This document shows positions 40,426 to 51,641 of a DNA stretch of 64,000 nucleotides, piece by piece (positions within the stretch are counted from its first letter, which is position 1; each line of letters opens with the position of its first letter). The notes under the pieces are model-generated. The model saw only the letters and a list, made by a program, of their open reading frames with translations, was not told where the DNA came from and made no database searches. Origin of the DNA: Mycoplasma haemofelis str. Langford 1 (GTDB lineage: Bacteria; Bacillota_I; Bacilli_A; Mycoplasmatales; Mycoplasmoidaceae). A program made the position numbers and the translations under genes. Location of the stretch: contig NC_014970.1 of NCBI RefSeq assembly GCF_000200735.1, positions 868,001 to 932,000 of the forward strand. Direction: 5' to 3'.

Positions 40426-41067
40426 CTACCCTTCTGAAGCAGTACATCACTCCAGAACGTTTGTATACAAAGAACTGTTGCCTTGCTCAGAAACTAGAAA
40501 ATCCTTCTCACTATTTTCGGAACATCAAGTCTTCACTTTAGAGATATCATCACCTTCATTTACTGAAGTTCAAGTAGTTCCTCCTGTTAGTCCCACAACA
40601 TCCCTATTAGCGTTTGCAGACTTTCTCTTATTGTAGGTAGTAGTTCATCCACTGGAGTTATCCTTCCCTAAGAGGTTCTTTCCCTTTCTAGATAACTGAC
40701 TTGAAACGCTTCTAACTAAACAGTACTTTTCAACCTTAGCCAATACCCCTTCATTTCCTTTTGCATCTAAAGACATCTGATCATCACATCACTTAGACAA
40801 AGCTTCACCCCCAGTCTGCTTATTAAGATCACTCTTATTTAAAAGAGACTTAATAGCGTCGGAATCAGACTCAAACTCCTCTTCCCACTGTTTAGTTAAG
40901 GCTGTTCCTGTAAGAGTAGTAGAGATAAGCTTCTTCCCCTCTAAAGAATCTCTGATGCTCTTAGATGTCTCTTCTTTGGAGGGCATTCAATAGTCTTTAG
41001 TAAGATAAGCTCCTGTAGTCATAGCTCCGCCTGTTCCTAAGAATAGAAGGGGTTTAGTTAGATCCAT
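40426..41067 (-). CDS. Family D1 paralogue, 213 aa
   Basis: MDLTKPLLFLGTGGAMTTG head with YLTKDYWMPSKEETSK, SIRDSLEGKKLISTTLTGTA, KQWEEEFESDSDAIKSLL, KVEKYCLVRSVSSQLSRKG and end EWCTASEG. 1 nt from the B gene downstream. Confidence 0.88.
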
Positions 41068-41080
41068 GGAGAAGTATTAA

Positions 41081-41692
41081 CTACTGAGAATCAACGGAAC
41101 ATCAAGACATGGACTTAGAGAAGTCCTCATCAAAGCTCTCTTCATCGTTAGTTTTGGAATTCAGAGTCTTACATTCTTCTTTAATAGCCTTTAGATTGGC
41201 ACTCGAATCACCACTAAATTCACGACTTAACTTATTAGAAAGAGCATTTGCATGACTGGAAAGCTTCCCATTCCATTGAGTATCATCTGTATTTTGAGAA
41301 GTCTCCGTAGATAGTGCTTTTCTTCCAAATAGAGATAACCTATTATTCACACTAACGGGAGAGACACATCACCTCCTAGCTTCCTTATAATCAGACTCCC
41401 CAAACCCCTTCTTATCCAGTAAGTCCTTACAGTAGCTTTGAAGTTTAGAAACTTCAGTAATTCCTTGGGGATAGGCCTTCTTGTACTTCTCTAAAACCTC
41501 AGATCACTTATCTTGAGAATTGGTATCTAAGAGTGTGTACTGATTTTCAACAAGAAACTGAGAAACGCTCTTATTAGCTATAGTCTTCTTTTCTTCTTTG
41601 GAAGAGGGAAGTCAATAATCCTTAGTTAAATAAGTACCAGTAGCTACGGTTCCTCCTGCAGCCGTTGTTAAAAGTAACTTAGATACATCCAT
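41081..41692 (-). CDS. Family D2 paralogue, 203 aa
   Basis: MDVSKLLLTTAAGGTVATG head, YLTKDYWLPSSKEEKK, VENQYTLLDTNSQDKW, KEARRWCVSPVSVNNRLSLF and end SWCSVDSQ. KYTPLD has become QYTLLD. Confidence 0.88.
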
Positions 41693-41695
41693 CCC

Positions 41696-42337
41696 TTAAC
41701 CCTTTGCTTTAGTACACCAATCTATAACGTTACGAAACTTGATATCCCTAACTCCATAAGCCTTTTCACCCTTCTTAGTACCACACTTAGTCTTTAAGTC
41801 TTGAGGAACAGATTGAGGGTTCTTCTTATCGTTATCTCAATTAGTTAAGCCCCACTTATTACCCTCAGAATTATTTATGTAATTAGCTCAAGCAGCCTTC
41901 CATCCAACCTCATCATTTGAATCACTTAAGACTTCTCTAGTATTCCCGTTGGTTATTAACTGACTTATGGCAGTCATTTCTATGCAATATGTAGATAGGC
42001 TCTTAAATAACGAGTCATCTTCACCAGATACCTTCTCCTCTACTTTAGTAAGGCAGGCATGCTTAAAGGACTCTGGAGCTTTCTGTTTATCTTGTGATAC
42101 TTTCTCGTAATCTGAAATTCCCAAAGGATTACCTGTTGCTGTAACGTACTCAGATCACCTCTCTGTTCACTGATTGGAGTCAGAAGTTAAAAGAGTTCTT
42201 CCTGAATCAACAATAAGAGACTTGGCTGTAACTCTATGATCCTCATGGACTTTTAAACTCTGAGATAAGAGATATCCTCCACCACAAACCCCAGAACAAC
42301 CAGCAGCTCCCGCCAGACCTTTAACTAAATAACTCAT
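41696..42337 (-). CDS. Family A paralogue, 213 aa
   Basis: MSYLVKGLAGAAGCSGVCGG head, LIVDSGRTLLTSDSNQWTER, EEKVSGEDDSLFKSLSTYC, MTAISQLITNGNTREVLSDS and end DWCTKAKG. Directly downstream of a B gene. Confidence 0.89.
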
Positions 42338-42343
42338 CCTCCT

Positions 42344-43009
42344 CTACTTAGACTTAGAGCACCATCTAGTGAAATTTAAGAACTTAGAATCCTTCTCTCA
42401 AAAGGCGGTCTCATCCGCTTTGGATTTACATTTGGACTTGAAGTCATCGGGAAGTGAATTTCTATTGTCTTTAACGTTACTTCAAGTACCCTCACTTAAT
42501 CCCCAAGGATTTCCATTAGTATTGTCATCTAGATAAGACTGTCAAGCAGACTTCCAAGCCCCTTCGTCTGAATTCCCATCAGTACTTAAAACAGTAAATT
42601 TGGAATTCTTATTAACCAACTCAGAAATCTTGAATTCCTTAGAACAATTCTTAACTACCTGTTGGTAAAGGGGATCTTCAACTCCAGAGACTTCTATTTG
42701 AGAATTAGAAATACAAGCATTAACAAAAGTCTCTGAGGCCGTTGTGGTATTGGTCTTCGTAGATTCGTAGTCCTTTAGATTCCAAACATTCTGACCCCCA
42801 TCAACATAAGACTTCCATCTAGAATTCCACTGAGTGCCATCTTGCCCTTTAACTAAGAGAGTCCTTCCTTCTTGCTCGAAGAGCTTAGATATTGATGTCT
42901 TCTTTTCTTCCTCGGGAGAGGTGAAATGATGGGAAGCTAAATATCCTAATCCTGAAGCTCCACCAACGGCACCAATCCCAGCAGCCATCTTCGCAGCAGA
43001 TACAGACAT
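42344..43009 (-). CDS. Family B paralogue, 221 aa
   Basis: MSVSAAKMAAGIGAVGGASG head, FEQEGRTLLVKGQDGTQW, EVSGVEDPLYQQVVKNCSKE, FKISELVNKNSKFTVLSTDG and end RWCSKSK. Only TGA codons near the C-terminus interrupt a standard-code reading. Confidence 0.89.
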
Positions 43010-43018
43010 AGAAAGGAA

Positions 43019-43468
43019 TTAGGATTCAGAATCAGTTGCTTCTCTAGTACATCAAGTAGATACATTTATGTAGGCTTGATCACTACTATCCTCGACCTCC
43101 TTTTGACTTTCCTTATCACACTTATCTAGAAACTCTTGAGGGGCAGCTTGACCAGTCTGAGACTTTATTTTTTCTCATGAGGAAATTCCTCAAGGATTAG
43201 CATCCTTAGAAGAATCTCCAGTCCTGTACTTTTCAAAAGCAGCCATTCAATATGAGTCTTGCGATCCTAAATCAGTACTCAAAAGCTTCTTAGTCTTATC
43301 ACCATTCAACAGCTCTCTAATTGATGTCTTTGATTTTGTAACTACAGAAGCATCCCCATCTTTCTTATCCCCTTGTTGAGATAACTTATATCCAGCTGCA
43401 GCAGTACCTCCTGCTGTCCCAACCCCTAAGAGCCCTAATAAAGCCTTATTTATTGGAGAAATAGCCAT
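43019..43468 (-). CDS. Family C2 paralogue, 149 aa
   Basis: MAISPINKALLGLLGVGTAG then GTAAAGYKLSQQGDKKDGD, SIRELLNGDKTKKLLSTDLG, CDKESQKEVEDSSDQAYI-type segment and end TWCTREATDSES. Confidence 0.87.
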
Positions 43469-43473
43469 CCTAA

Positions 43474-44139
43474 TTAATTAGCCTTGGTGCATCATCTAGT
43501 GAACCTTACGAACTTTTCATCCTTATCCCAAAATACCTTCTCGTCTTTCTTGGAGCCACACTTAGTTTTGAAATCTGAAGGAAGATTGTTCTTATCGGCT
43601 TTCACAGTACTTCAGGTTCCAGTGCTTAACTCTCACGGATTATTATCTCCATTGTCCTCCAAATAACTTTGTCAAGAGGACTTTCAAGCTTCTGTATCCT
43701 GATTGCTCTCAGTAGTATTTAAGATAGTAAACTTAGAGCTCTTACTAATTAACTCAGAAATAGAAAACTCCTTAGAACAATGCTTAACAACTTGTTCATA
43801 CAAAGGATCATCGATACCGAAAACTTCTACTTCAGCGTTGGAAGAGCATGCATCAACAAATGATTCTGGAGCCTGTCCCTTATCTCCCTTCTTGTCTTCA
43901 TAATCTCTTAACTTCCAATCATTCTTATTCCCATCAACATAAGCAGCCCATCTAACCTTCCATTGTTCAGTATCCTTTCCCTTGATTAATAAAGCTCTTC
44001 CCTGTTCTTCAAAGAGCTTAGATATGGATACCTTTTTATCTTTTGGGGTGGATAAATAGCTGGAGGAAAGATATCCCAATCCAGCAACTCCACTAACGGA
44101 GCCTAACCCAATAGCTGCCTTAGTAAGAGGTATAGACAC
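43474..44139 (-). CDS. Family B paralogue, 221 aa, GTG start
   Basis: GTG 44139 gives MSIPLTKAAIGLGSVSGVAG, aligned with the ATG starts of other B genes. FEEQGRALLIKGKDTEQW, EVFGIDDPLYEQVVKHCSKE, FSISELISKSSKFTILNTTE and end RWCTKAN. Confidence 0.87.
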
Positions 44140-44146
44140 AAAGGAA

Positions 44147-44602
44147 TTAAGATTGAACGGAAGTTACTTCCTTGGTGCATCAAGTAGATACCTTTACGTA
44201 AGCTTCATCCTTATCACTATGAACCTGTTTCTTACTTTCTAAATCACACTTATTCAAGAAATCATCGGGAGCTTTCTCATCGCTTTTCTTACTAATAAAA
44301 TCAGCAATCCCAAGAGGGTCTAATCCGTTGACGGTAACGGAAGAATTCTTACTTTTGTAATTAGATCACGCTTTCTTCCAATCCGCATCCTCTCCATTTT
44401 TTCCCTCCTTAACTAGCAGCTCCTTAGTCTTATCTTTCTTCAAAAGATCAGCCACAGAGAAAGTTGGCTTTTGCGCTTCCTTAGACTTCTCTTCATTCTT
44501 ATTACTCTTAGAAAGAACCTTATATCCTGCTGCAGCGGTTGTCCCGGCTGCACCCACTCCCAAGGTTCCTAATAATGCTTTAGATGCTAAAGAGCTATCC
44601 AT
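44147..44602 (-). CDS. Family C2 paralogue, 151 aa
   Basis: MDSSLASKALLGTLGVGAAG then TTAAAGYKVLSKSNKNEEK, SVADLLKKDKTKELLVKEGK, and end TWCTKEVTSVQS. ATG shares one base with the D1 stop upstream. Confidence 0.88.
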
Positions 44603-45234
44603 TACTCTCCCTCTTTAGTGCACCACTTAAGAACCTTAGTATACAAATCACTAGTACCTTGTTCTGAAACCAAGAATTCCTGCTCACTATTTCCAGAACA
44701 CCATACTTTGATCTTTACTAAATCATTCCCTTCATCCCAATTACTCTCCCCTGTTAATCCAACATCAGACCTCTTCTCTGATGCCTGCTTACGCTTATCG
44801 TAAGTAGCTTTCCACTCGGTGGTATGAGAAGTTCCCAACAAGGTCTTAGACTTCCTCTTTAGTTGATTGGAAACGCTTCTAACTAGGCAGTAACTCTTGA
44901 CATTCTCCAAAACCCCTTTGTTCTGTTCAGAATCTAAAGACATCTGATTTGAACACCATGTAGATAAAGCTACACCGCCTTTCACTTTATCAAGGGTACC
45001 TTGCCCCAATAAGGCCTCAATCTTAGCTTTATCCGATTCAAATTCTTCCTCCCATTGCTTAACTAAAGGGGTTCCTGAAAGAGCGGAAGATATAAGCTTC
45101 TTACCCTCTAAAGAATCCCTAATACTCTTAGATTTCTCCTCCTTAGAAGGCATCCAATATCCTTGTGTTAAATAAGCTCCAGCAGCTACGCTTCCCATGG
45201 AGCCTAAAAGAATTAGAGAATTAATTAAATTCAT
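44602..45234 (-). CDS. Family D1 paralogue, 210 aa, no TGA codon
   Basis: Entire gene reads without TGA: MNLINSLILLGSMGSVAAG, YWMPSKEEKSKSIRDSLEGK, KQWEEEFESDKAKIEALL, TWCSNQMSLD, SYCLVRSVSNQLKRKSKTLL, VWCSGNSEQEFLVSEQ and KWCTKEGE. It shows that the four Trp/Tyr-Cys motifs are real family features, not artefacts of recoding. Stop overlaps the next ATG (TAATG). Confidence 0.92.
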   Translation of the reverse strand: MNLINSLILLGSMGSVAAGAYLTQGYWMPSKEEKSKSIRDSLEGKKLISSALSGTPLVKQWEEEFESDKAKIEALLGQGTLDKVKGGVALSTWCSNQMSLDSEQNKGVLENVKSYCLVRSVSNQLKRKSKTLLGTSHTTEWKATYDKRKQASEKRSDVGLTGESNWDEGNDLVKIKVWCSGNSEQEFLVSEQGTSDLYTKVLKWCTKEGE

Positions 45235-45239
45235 GAAAT

Positions 45240-45896
45240 CTAACTAGATACCTGAGAACATCACCTTACGAAATTAGAAAAATTGGGATCCTTCTCTCCA
45301 AACACCTGCTCTTCAACTTTAGCTTTGCATTTATTCTTAAAATCAGTAGATAACTGTTCTGGCTTACCCTTTGAATTGCTTCAATCACTTAAAGCTCATG
45401 GATTGTTATCTCCATTGTCATCTAAGTAATTCTTCCATGCTGCCTTCCATTCAGTCTCTTGACCACTTTCAGTATTTAACTTTGTAATCTTGGTGTTGGA
45501 ATTCACCAATTCAGAAACCTTAAACTTCTTAGAACAATTCTTAATTACCTCTTGATAAAGAGAGTCGCTAGTGCCGGTAATCTTGGATTTAAAGCTAGAA
45601 ATACACTTGTCTTTGAATGAAGGTGGAACTACTTCTGTGTTGGATTTGGCAGTTTCATAACCTTCTAACTTTCAAGAATCTGTCCCAGACTCCACATAGG
45701 CTTTCCACCTTTCCTTTCATTGAGCCTCATCACTTTCCTTGGCTAAGATAGTTCTACCTTCTTGTTCAAAGAGCTTAGATACAAGCATCTTGCCATCATC
45801 ACCAGAAAATACATGTTGAGAAGCAAGGTAACCTAATCCTGCTGCCCCACCAGCAGAGCCCAATCCAAGTGCTACTTTATCAAGAAGTATAGACAT
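45240..45896 (-). CDS. Family B paralogue, 218 aa
   Basis: MSILLDKVALGLGSAGGAAG head, FEQEGRTILAKESDEAQW, KITGTSDSLYQEVIKNCSKK, FKVSELVNSNTKITKLNTES and end RWCSQVSS. Confidence 0.87.
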
Positions 45897-45902
45897 AAAT
45901 AA

Positions 45903-46340
45903 CTAAGCTTCTGAGGGTGCTGAGTCCTTAGTGCATCAATCTAAAACGTTCTTGTATTCTGGAGCTTCTATCCCTGAAACCTCCTTTCTTGATTCCCTCT
46001 CACAAGCATCCATAAAATCATTGGGCGCATCGCTATTCTCCTGAGTTTTCTTAGTATCTCAACCTTGTATATTTCAAGGGTTGGAATCCTTTGAGGAGTC
46101 TCCAGTTCTGTACTTCTCATAAACCTTCTTTCAATCCTCATTAGAGCCTCCTAAAGACTTCTGAAGAAGGGTCTTACCAGAGCTCTCTATAAGAGCAGCA
46201 ATTGACTTCTTTTTGGGAAGAGTAGGAGTCTCTTCTTTTGCAACTTCCTTCTTATTTAATACCTTGTATCCAACGGCGGAAGTAACTCCGGCCGTACCAA
46301 CTCCCAAGGTTCCAAGTAAAGCCTTAGAAGTTAAAGACAT
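45903..46340 (-). CDS. Family C2 paralogue, 145 aa
   Basis: MSLTSKALLGTLGVGTAGVT head, SAVGYKVLNKKEVAKEETP, SIAALIESSGKTLLQKSLGG and end DWCTKDSAPSEA. ATG shares one base with the stop of the D2 gene upstream. Confidence 0.87.
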
Positions 46341-46945
46341 TATTGAACACTAACAGAACATCATTCATAGGACTTAGAAAAGCTACCTTCAAAGTCCTCA
46401 TCGGTACTTTCCTTGGAATTCAACTTTCCACATTCAGTCTTAATATCTTGCACATTTTTAGATTCATCATCTCCAAAGGTGTGGCTTAACTTATTGGAGT
46501 GCTCTCCCTTATGGGCAGTGATCCTCTCTTTCCACGTATTATCGTCAGTATCAGCACTTGTGGATAAAACCTTTCTATTGAAAAGACCTAACCTCTTCTC
46601 GACACTCTGAGTTTCAACACATCACCTTCTTGCCTTCTGATAATCCTCCGTACTAAATCCTTCTTTATCTAAGAGCCCTCTGCATTCATTTTGAAGATCT
46701 GCAGTAGTCTTGGTTACAGAATAAGCTGAGTTATATTTCGATAATATCGAAGTTCAACTATCGGGCTTGGTTGTATCCAAGGGCTTGTACTTATTATTGG
46801 AAAGAACTTGAGAGACACTCTTAGGTGGTATTGTAGGTTTCTCCACCTCCTTAGCAGGCATTCAAGAATCTCTAGTTAAATAAGCTCCTGTGGCTACAGC
46901 AGTTCCGGAGCCTGCAACAGCTGCCAAAGGTTTAATTAAATCCAT
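46340..46945 (-). CDS. Family D2 paralogue, 201 aa
   Basis: MDLIKPLAAVAGSGTAVATG head, YLTRDSWMPAKEVEKP, NNKYKPLDTTKPDSW, QKARRWCVETQSVEKRLGLF and end YEWCSVSVQ. Counterpart of 9959 in the duplicated segment. Confidence 0.88.
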
Positions 46946-46949
46946 GTCT

Positions 46950-47390
46950 TTAAAGCTTTTGGGCAGTTACAGCTTTAGTACATCAAGTAGATACCGTTAC
47001 ATAAACAGCATCAGAAGTGCTGGATACTGTCTTCTTACTTTCATCATCACATCTATTTAGAAACTCCTCCGGTACAGAATCAGTAGTTGACTTCTTAGCG
47101 GCTCAACCCTCAACCTTTAACGGGTCAGAGCCATCCGTGGTGCTATTAGTATTCTTCTCTATGTAACCCTTTCAAGCCGCCTTTCAATCATCATGATCTT
47201 TCCCTAAAGATTTCTGAAGAAGTGTCTTAGTTGTGTCTTTGGATAAGAGTTCAGCCACGGAGAAGGATTTCTTCTCTATAGGAACTTCCTTAGATGGAGA
47301 AGATAGAAACTTACTTCCAAAATATCCTCCGGTTCCTGAAGCACCAACCAAAGTAGCAGCCGCCAAAGGCTTAACAAGTGGAGAAGCCAT
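46950..47390 (-). CDS. Family C1 paralogue, 146 aa
   Basis: MASPLVKPLAAATLVGASGT then GGYFGSKFLSSPSKEVP, SVAELLSKDTTKTLLQKSLG, CDDESKKTVSSTSDAVYVTV and end TWCTKAVTAQKL. Counterpart of 10554. Confidence 0.88.
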
Positions 47391-48106
47391 TACTTAACCT
47401 TGGTGCAGTACTTAAGGATATTCTGATACTCTTGGGCTTCCTTACTTGCAACTAATATAGCTGCCTCCGAAGCACATTTGGAAATGAAGTCATCAGGAGC
47501 ATTTTCATTCTCTCTGCCTTTCTTACTTTCCCATTCTTTAATGTTCCAAGGATTCTTATCAGTACTGGAATACTCCTTCCTATAAACCTCTCAGGAGGCC
47601 TTTCAAGCCCCATCAGAACTAAGAGTAGCGTTAGTTAATAAAACCTTGTTGTCGGAATATAAGAAGGAAGAAGCAGCTACTTTGTAGTTCCTAGTACATC
47701 AACTAGATACCTGAATATATTGAGAATCTAATACTCCCTCCACCTCATTATTGAATAAAGATACACACTTATCCATGAAAGCATCTGGAGCTTTCTCATC
47801 CGGTATACTGGATTCATAATTTCCTTTAAATCCATCAACGGATCATGGATCCTCGGAAGCTTTGGATTTCTTATTTGCCTCTCTATAAGCCTTCCAAGCT
47901 TCCTTTCAAAATGGACTTTCGGAAGAGTCTTCCTTAGTCAATAAGACTTTCTCCCCAGTCTCCTTAACTAACTGAGAAATAGTTTTCTTGTCCTTGGGAG
48001 TCTCTTTGTCACTATTAAATATCTTGTATCCACCTCAAGCTGTACCTCCAACGGCTCCAGTCCCCAATAAGCAAGCTAAGGCTTTAGATGAAAACGAAGC
48101 AGACAT
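47390..48106 (-). CDS. Family C3 two-module paralogue, 238 aa
   Basis: MSASFSSKALACLLGTGAVG head, GGTAWGGYKIFNSDKETPK, TISQLVKETGEKVLLTKEDS, first-module end SWCTRNYKVAASSFL, second-module end KYCTKVK. Ala in GGTAAAGYK is here TGA-Trp. Counterpart of 10997. Confidence 0.87.
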
Positions 48107-48117
48107 TATTTACAGAA

Positions 48118-48744
48118 TTAATTCTCTTTAGATCCGTCGGAAGTACATCACTTGAGTACCTTTATGTAAAGAGAGTTCTCTCCGGAATCTATAAAATCTT
48201 CTTTACTATTCTTGGAACATCAAGTTTTGATGGTTGGAAGCTCCTCTGATTCCTTATTATCAACCCAATCTTTACTCAATCCTAGATCCTCCCTAGGAGT
48301 AGATTTCTCCTTTCTCTTTGCATAAGTTGCGGATCATCCACTAGCATCACTATCAGCAAGGAGAGACTTACCCTTTCTAGACAACTGACTGGAAACGCTT
48401 CTAATTAAACAATACTTTTCAACATTTTTAAATACCTCTTGATTCTTTAAAAAATCCAAAGACATTTGATCGGAGCATCACTTAGATAAAGCTAAACCCC
48501 CATTCTCCTTGTCATTATCTTTAAAACCGATAACACCTTTAATGCTCTCCCTATCCGATTCAAATTCCTCTTGTCACTGCTTAGTCAACGCTTCACCCTT
48601 CATAGAAGAAATCAATTTCTTCCCTGTAAGTGCATCCTCAATGGACTTCTTGGGAGGCATCCAAGAATCCTTGGTTAAATAAGCTCCGGTGGCCGCAACC
48701 CCACTAGAACCAATTAATGTAAACAATAACTTTGTCAAATCCAT
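48118..48744 (-). CDS. Family D1 paralogue, 208 aa
   Basis: MDLTKLLFTLIGSSGVAATG head, YLTKDSWMPPKKSIEDALTG, KKLISSMKGEALTKQWQEEF, SKWCSDQMSLD, EKYCLIRSVSSQLSRKGKSL and end KWCTSDGSKEN. Counterpart of 11720. Confidence 0.87.
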
Positions 48745-48761
48745 GTGAAGAACTAACTGCC

Positions 48762-49415
48762 TTAGGTAGTCTTATCTTTGGTACATCAAGAAACCACATT
48801 CTCAAACTTAATATCCTTAACTCCGAAAGCCTTCTCGGCTAACTTAGAAGTGCATGTTGTTTTAAAAGATGGGGGAACTGTGTCTGGAGTTGACTTAGCA
48901 GAAGATCAATTCTCTATATTCCACTTATTATCTGGAGAATTCTTAATGTAATCCTGCCAAGAGGTTTTCCACTCAGCATCATCTCCAGAAGAGGAATTCA
49001 ACTTCTCCCTCTTTCCTCCAGATTTAACTAAATCTTCAATCTTGAACTCCTTAGAACAATTCTTAACTACTGCTAAATAAAGGGGATCGGATATCCCTAA
49101 AACCTTAACTTCAGAATTCAGAAGGCACTTATTTACAAAAGAATCTGGAGCGTTAGAGAGGTCAGACTTCTTGGAAGAATAATCCTCTAACTTCCAAGAG
49201 TCTTTATTCTCAGTCACATAAGCATTCCACCGCTCTTTCCATTGTGCAACATCATCTCCTTTAGATAAGAGGGTTCTACCTTCCTTTTTAAATAGCTCCG
49301 ATATAGAAGTCTTCTCAGAATCGGAAGATGCGTAATGAAAGGATAGATAGCCTAAGCCCGCAGTTCCACTAACTGCACCTAATCCAACAGCAGATTTAGC
49401 AAGAGAAATGGACAT
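48762..49415 (-). CDS. Family B/A chimaera, 217 aa
   Basis: The first two thirds are family B: MSISLAKSAVGLGAVSGTAG, FKKEGRTLLSKGDDVAQW, AVVKNCSKEFKIEDLV. From GGKREKLNSSSGDD on it is family A: TCTSKLAEKAFGVKDIKFEN and WCTKDKTT. The crossover differs from that in 12368, but it sits in the same slot of the array. Confidence 0.87.
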
Positions 49416-49418
49416 GAG

Positions 49419-49853
49419 TTAGGCACTGGAGGCTTTATCTTTAGTGCATCACTTATAGACATTTGTGTAAGCAGAGTCTGAAGTGTCAAATACCTCCTTC
49501 TTGCTCTCTGTGTCACACTTGTTCATGAAATCCGTTGGAGCATCATCACTCGACTTGGCAGTTAGCCAATTAGGAATTTGCCAAGGATCGGAGTTGGCTG
49601 TTGTGGCAGAAGGATTTTGATCCTTATAGTTCTTCCAAGCCGCTTTCCAATCTGAATCGCTACCTTGCTTTCCCTCTTTGCTTAAAAGCTCCTTCTTTGC
49701 ATCTTTAGCTATCAACGATGCAATAGAAAACTTCTCTCTGGTAGCTTTAACCTTTGGTTTAGAAGTTAACATCTTACTTCCGTAATAGCCGCCCACTCCG
49801 GAAGTACCTGTTAAAGCGGCAAAGAATAGAGGTTTAGCGAAAGAGGGGGACAT
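49419..49853 (-). CDS. Family C1 paralogue, 144 aa
   Basis: MSPSFAKPLFFAALTGTSGV then GGYYGSKMLTSKPKVKATR, IAKDAKKELLSKEGKQGSD, CDTESKKEVFDTSDSAYTNV and end YKWCTKDKASSA. Counterpart of 13051 but without its long tail. Confidence 0.88.
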
Positions 49854-50539
49854 TATCCGGATTGCTTATTCTTGGTGCAATACTTAGAAAGGTTCTTATA
49901 AACAGGATCTTCTTTACTTAGGATCAGCACCTTAGCTTCTGAAGCACACTTTGAGATGAAATCGGTGGGAGCACTTGTTCCCTTATTAGCCTTTAAAGAA
50001 GCTCAATTTCCGATTCCCCAAGGATTACTATCAGTATCTTTGAAATCCTTTCAATAGGTATCTCAAACAGTAGTTCACGCAGAATCAGAAGCCGTTGTTC
50101 CACTAGTTAATAACTCCTTGTTATCTGATGCCAACAAGGAGGAAGCTTCTACCCTCTTATCCTTAACGCACCACTTAACCACCTCTAAATAAAGGGGGTC
50201 TCTTCTATCTACAACTCTCTTCTTAGAATTAGCTTCACACCTATCCAATAGATCAGATGGAGCATTTCCATCTGCTTGAGACTTTAAGGACTTTCAATCT
50301 TTAATCCCTCAAGGATCCTTCTCATGAGATTGATTCTCTTTTCTGTATTTCTCCCATGAGGCTTTCCAATCACTATCTGTTACGTTTTTGGAAGTTAAGA
50401 GTTCAAGAGTTGGATCTTCCTTTATCAGCTCATGAATATATCTCCCATCATCTGCCTTCAATAAATATGCACCTCCAATTCCTGCGGTAGCTGTTCCCAT
50501 GGCAGCTGCGCCACCCAAAGCTAATTTATTTATGGCCAT
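49853..50539 (-). CDS. Family E paralogue, 228 aa
   Basis: MAINKLALGGAAAMGTATAG then GGAYLLKADDGRYIHELIKE, PTLELLTSKNVTDSDW, KWCVKDKRVEASSLL and end KYCTKNKQSG. Shares one base with flanking genes at both ends (TAATG). Confidence 0.88.
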
Positions 50540-50970
50540 TACTTACTCTTGGTACATCAAGTCAATACTTGGATATACCTATTATCCTTTTCGTTCTCTA
50601 CCTCTTCAGAGGATAAAGATAAGCACTTATTAACGAAGGAATCTGGAGCGACATCCTCAGATATAGTTGAGGAAGAATAATTTCCAGCAAAATCACTTAA
50701 AGCTCATGGATCAGCCCCTTTCTGAAGAGACTTATTATTTTCCCGATAAAGCTTCCAAGCGGACTTTCATGCCGCTTCATTGGATTGATCTTTCTTAGTT
50801 AATAAAACCTTATCTTCAAGTCCCCCTATTAACTGAGCAATTGTTTTCTTTGATTTAACAGAAGCCTCCTTATCTTTATTAAAGACCTTATACCCGCCTC
50901 AAGCTGTACCTCCTGCCGCACCAGCCCCCAATAACCCCAATAGAGCCTTTGATGTGGGGGAAATAGCCAT
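50539..50970 (-). CDS. Family C3-short paralogue, 143 aa
   Basis: MAISPTSKALLGLLGAGAAG head with GGTAWGGYKVFNKDKEASVK, TIAQLIGGLEDKVLLTKKDQ, CLSLSSEEVENEKDNRYIQV and end TWCTKSK. One module only. Confidence 0.87.
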
Positions 50971-50997
50971 TTAGTAATTAAAAATAAGTTCTTAACT

Positions 50998-51639
50998 CTA
51001 CCCCTTATCTTTGGTGCATCAAGCAACCACATTCTCAAATCTAGGATCCTTAACTCCAAAGGCCTTCTCTGCCAACTTAGCAGTACATTTAGATTTAAAT
51101 CCCTCAGGTACTGTCTCTAAATTAGCTTTAGCCGTTTCTCATTGATCAATTCCTCATGAATTATTGGAAGAACGAGAAACATAATCCTTTCAAGAGGTCT
51201 TTCACTCTTCAACATCTCCGGTAGAGGTATTCAAAGCCTGTCTCTTACCATGAGATGAAATCAGAGAAGAGATGGTTGTCATCTCCACACATCAAGTAGA
51301 TAAATCCTTAAATAATTTATCTTCCTCTCCAGATACCTTCTGATCTACCCCTAATAAGCATTTGTTCTTAAAGCCATCAGGCACCACATCCTGACTCTTA
51401 GCTTTTTCTTCATATCCCTCAATACTCATGGAATTCCCATGAGAATCAACATATTCCTTTCATCTTTCTACCCATTGAGCAGACTCTCTAGTTAACAGAG
51501 TCCTTCCAGAATTGACAATAAGACTTCTAACTGTAGGTCTAGAGTCCTCATCTGAATGAAAATGCTTGAAAGCAAAATATCCACCACATACACCAGAACA
51601 TCCTGCAGCCCCAGCAAGACCCTTAACTAGATAACTCAT
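50998..51639 (-). CDS. Family A paralogue, 213 aa
   Basis: MSYLVKGLAGAAGCSGVCGG head, LIVNSGRTLLTRESAQWVER, DQKVSGEEDKLFKDLSTWC, MTTISSLISSHGKRQALNTS and end NVVAWCTKDKG. Directly downstream of a B gene. Confidence 0.89.
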
Positions 51640-51641
51640 AA

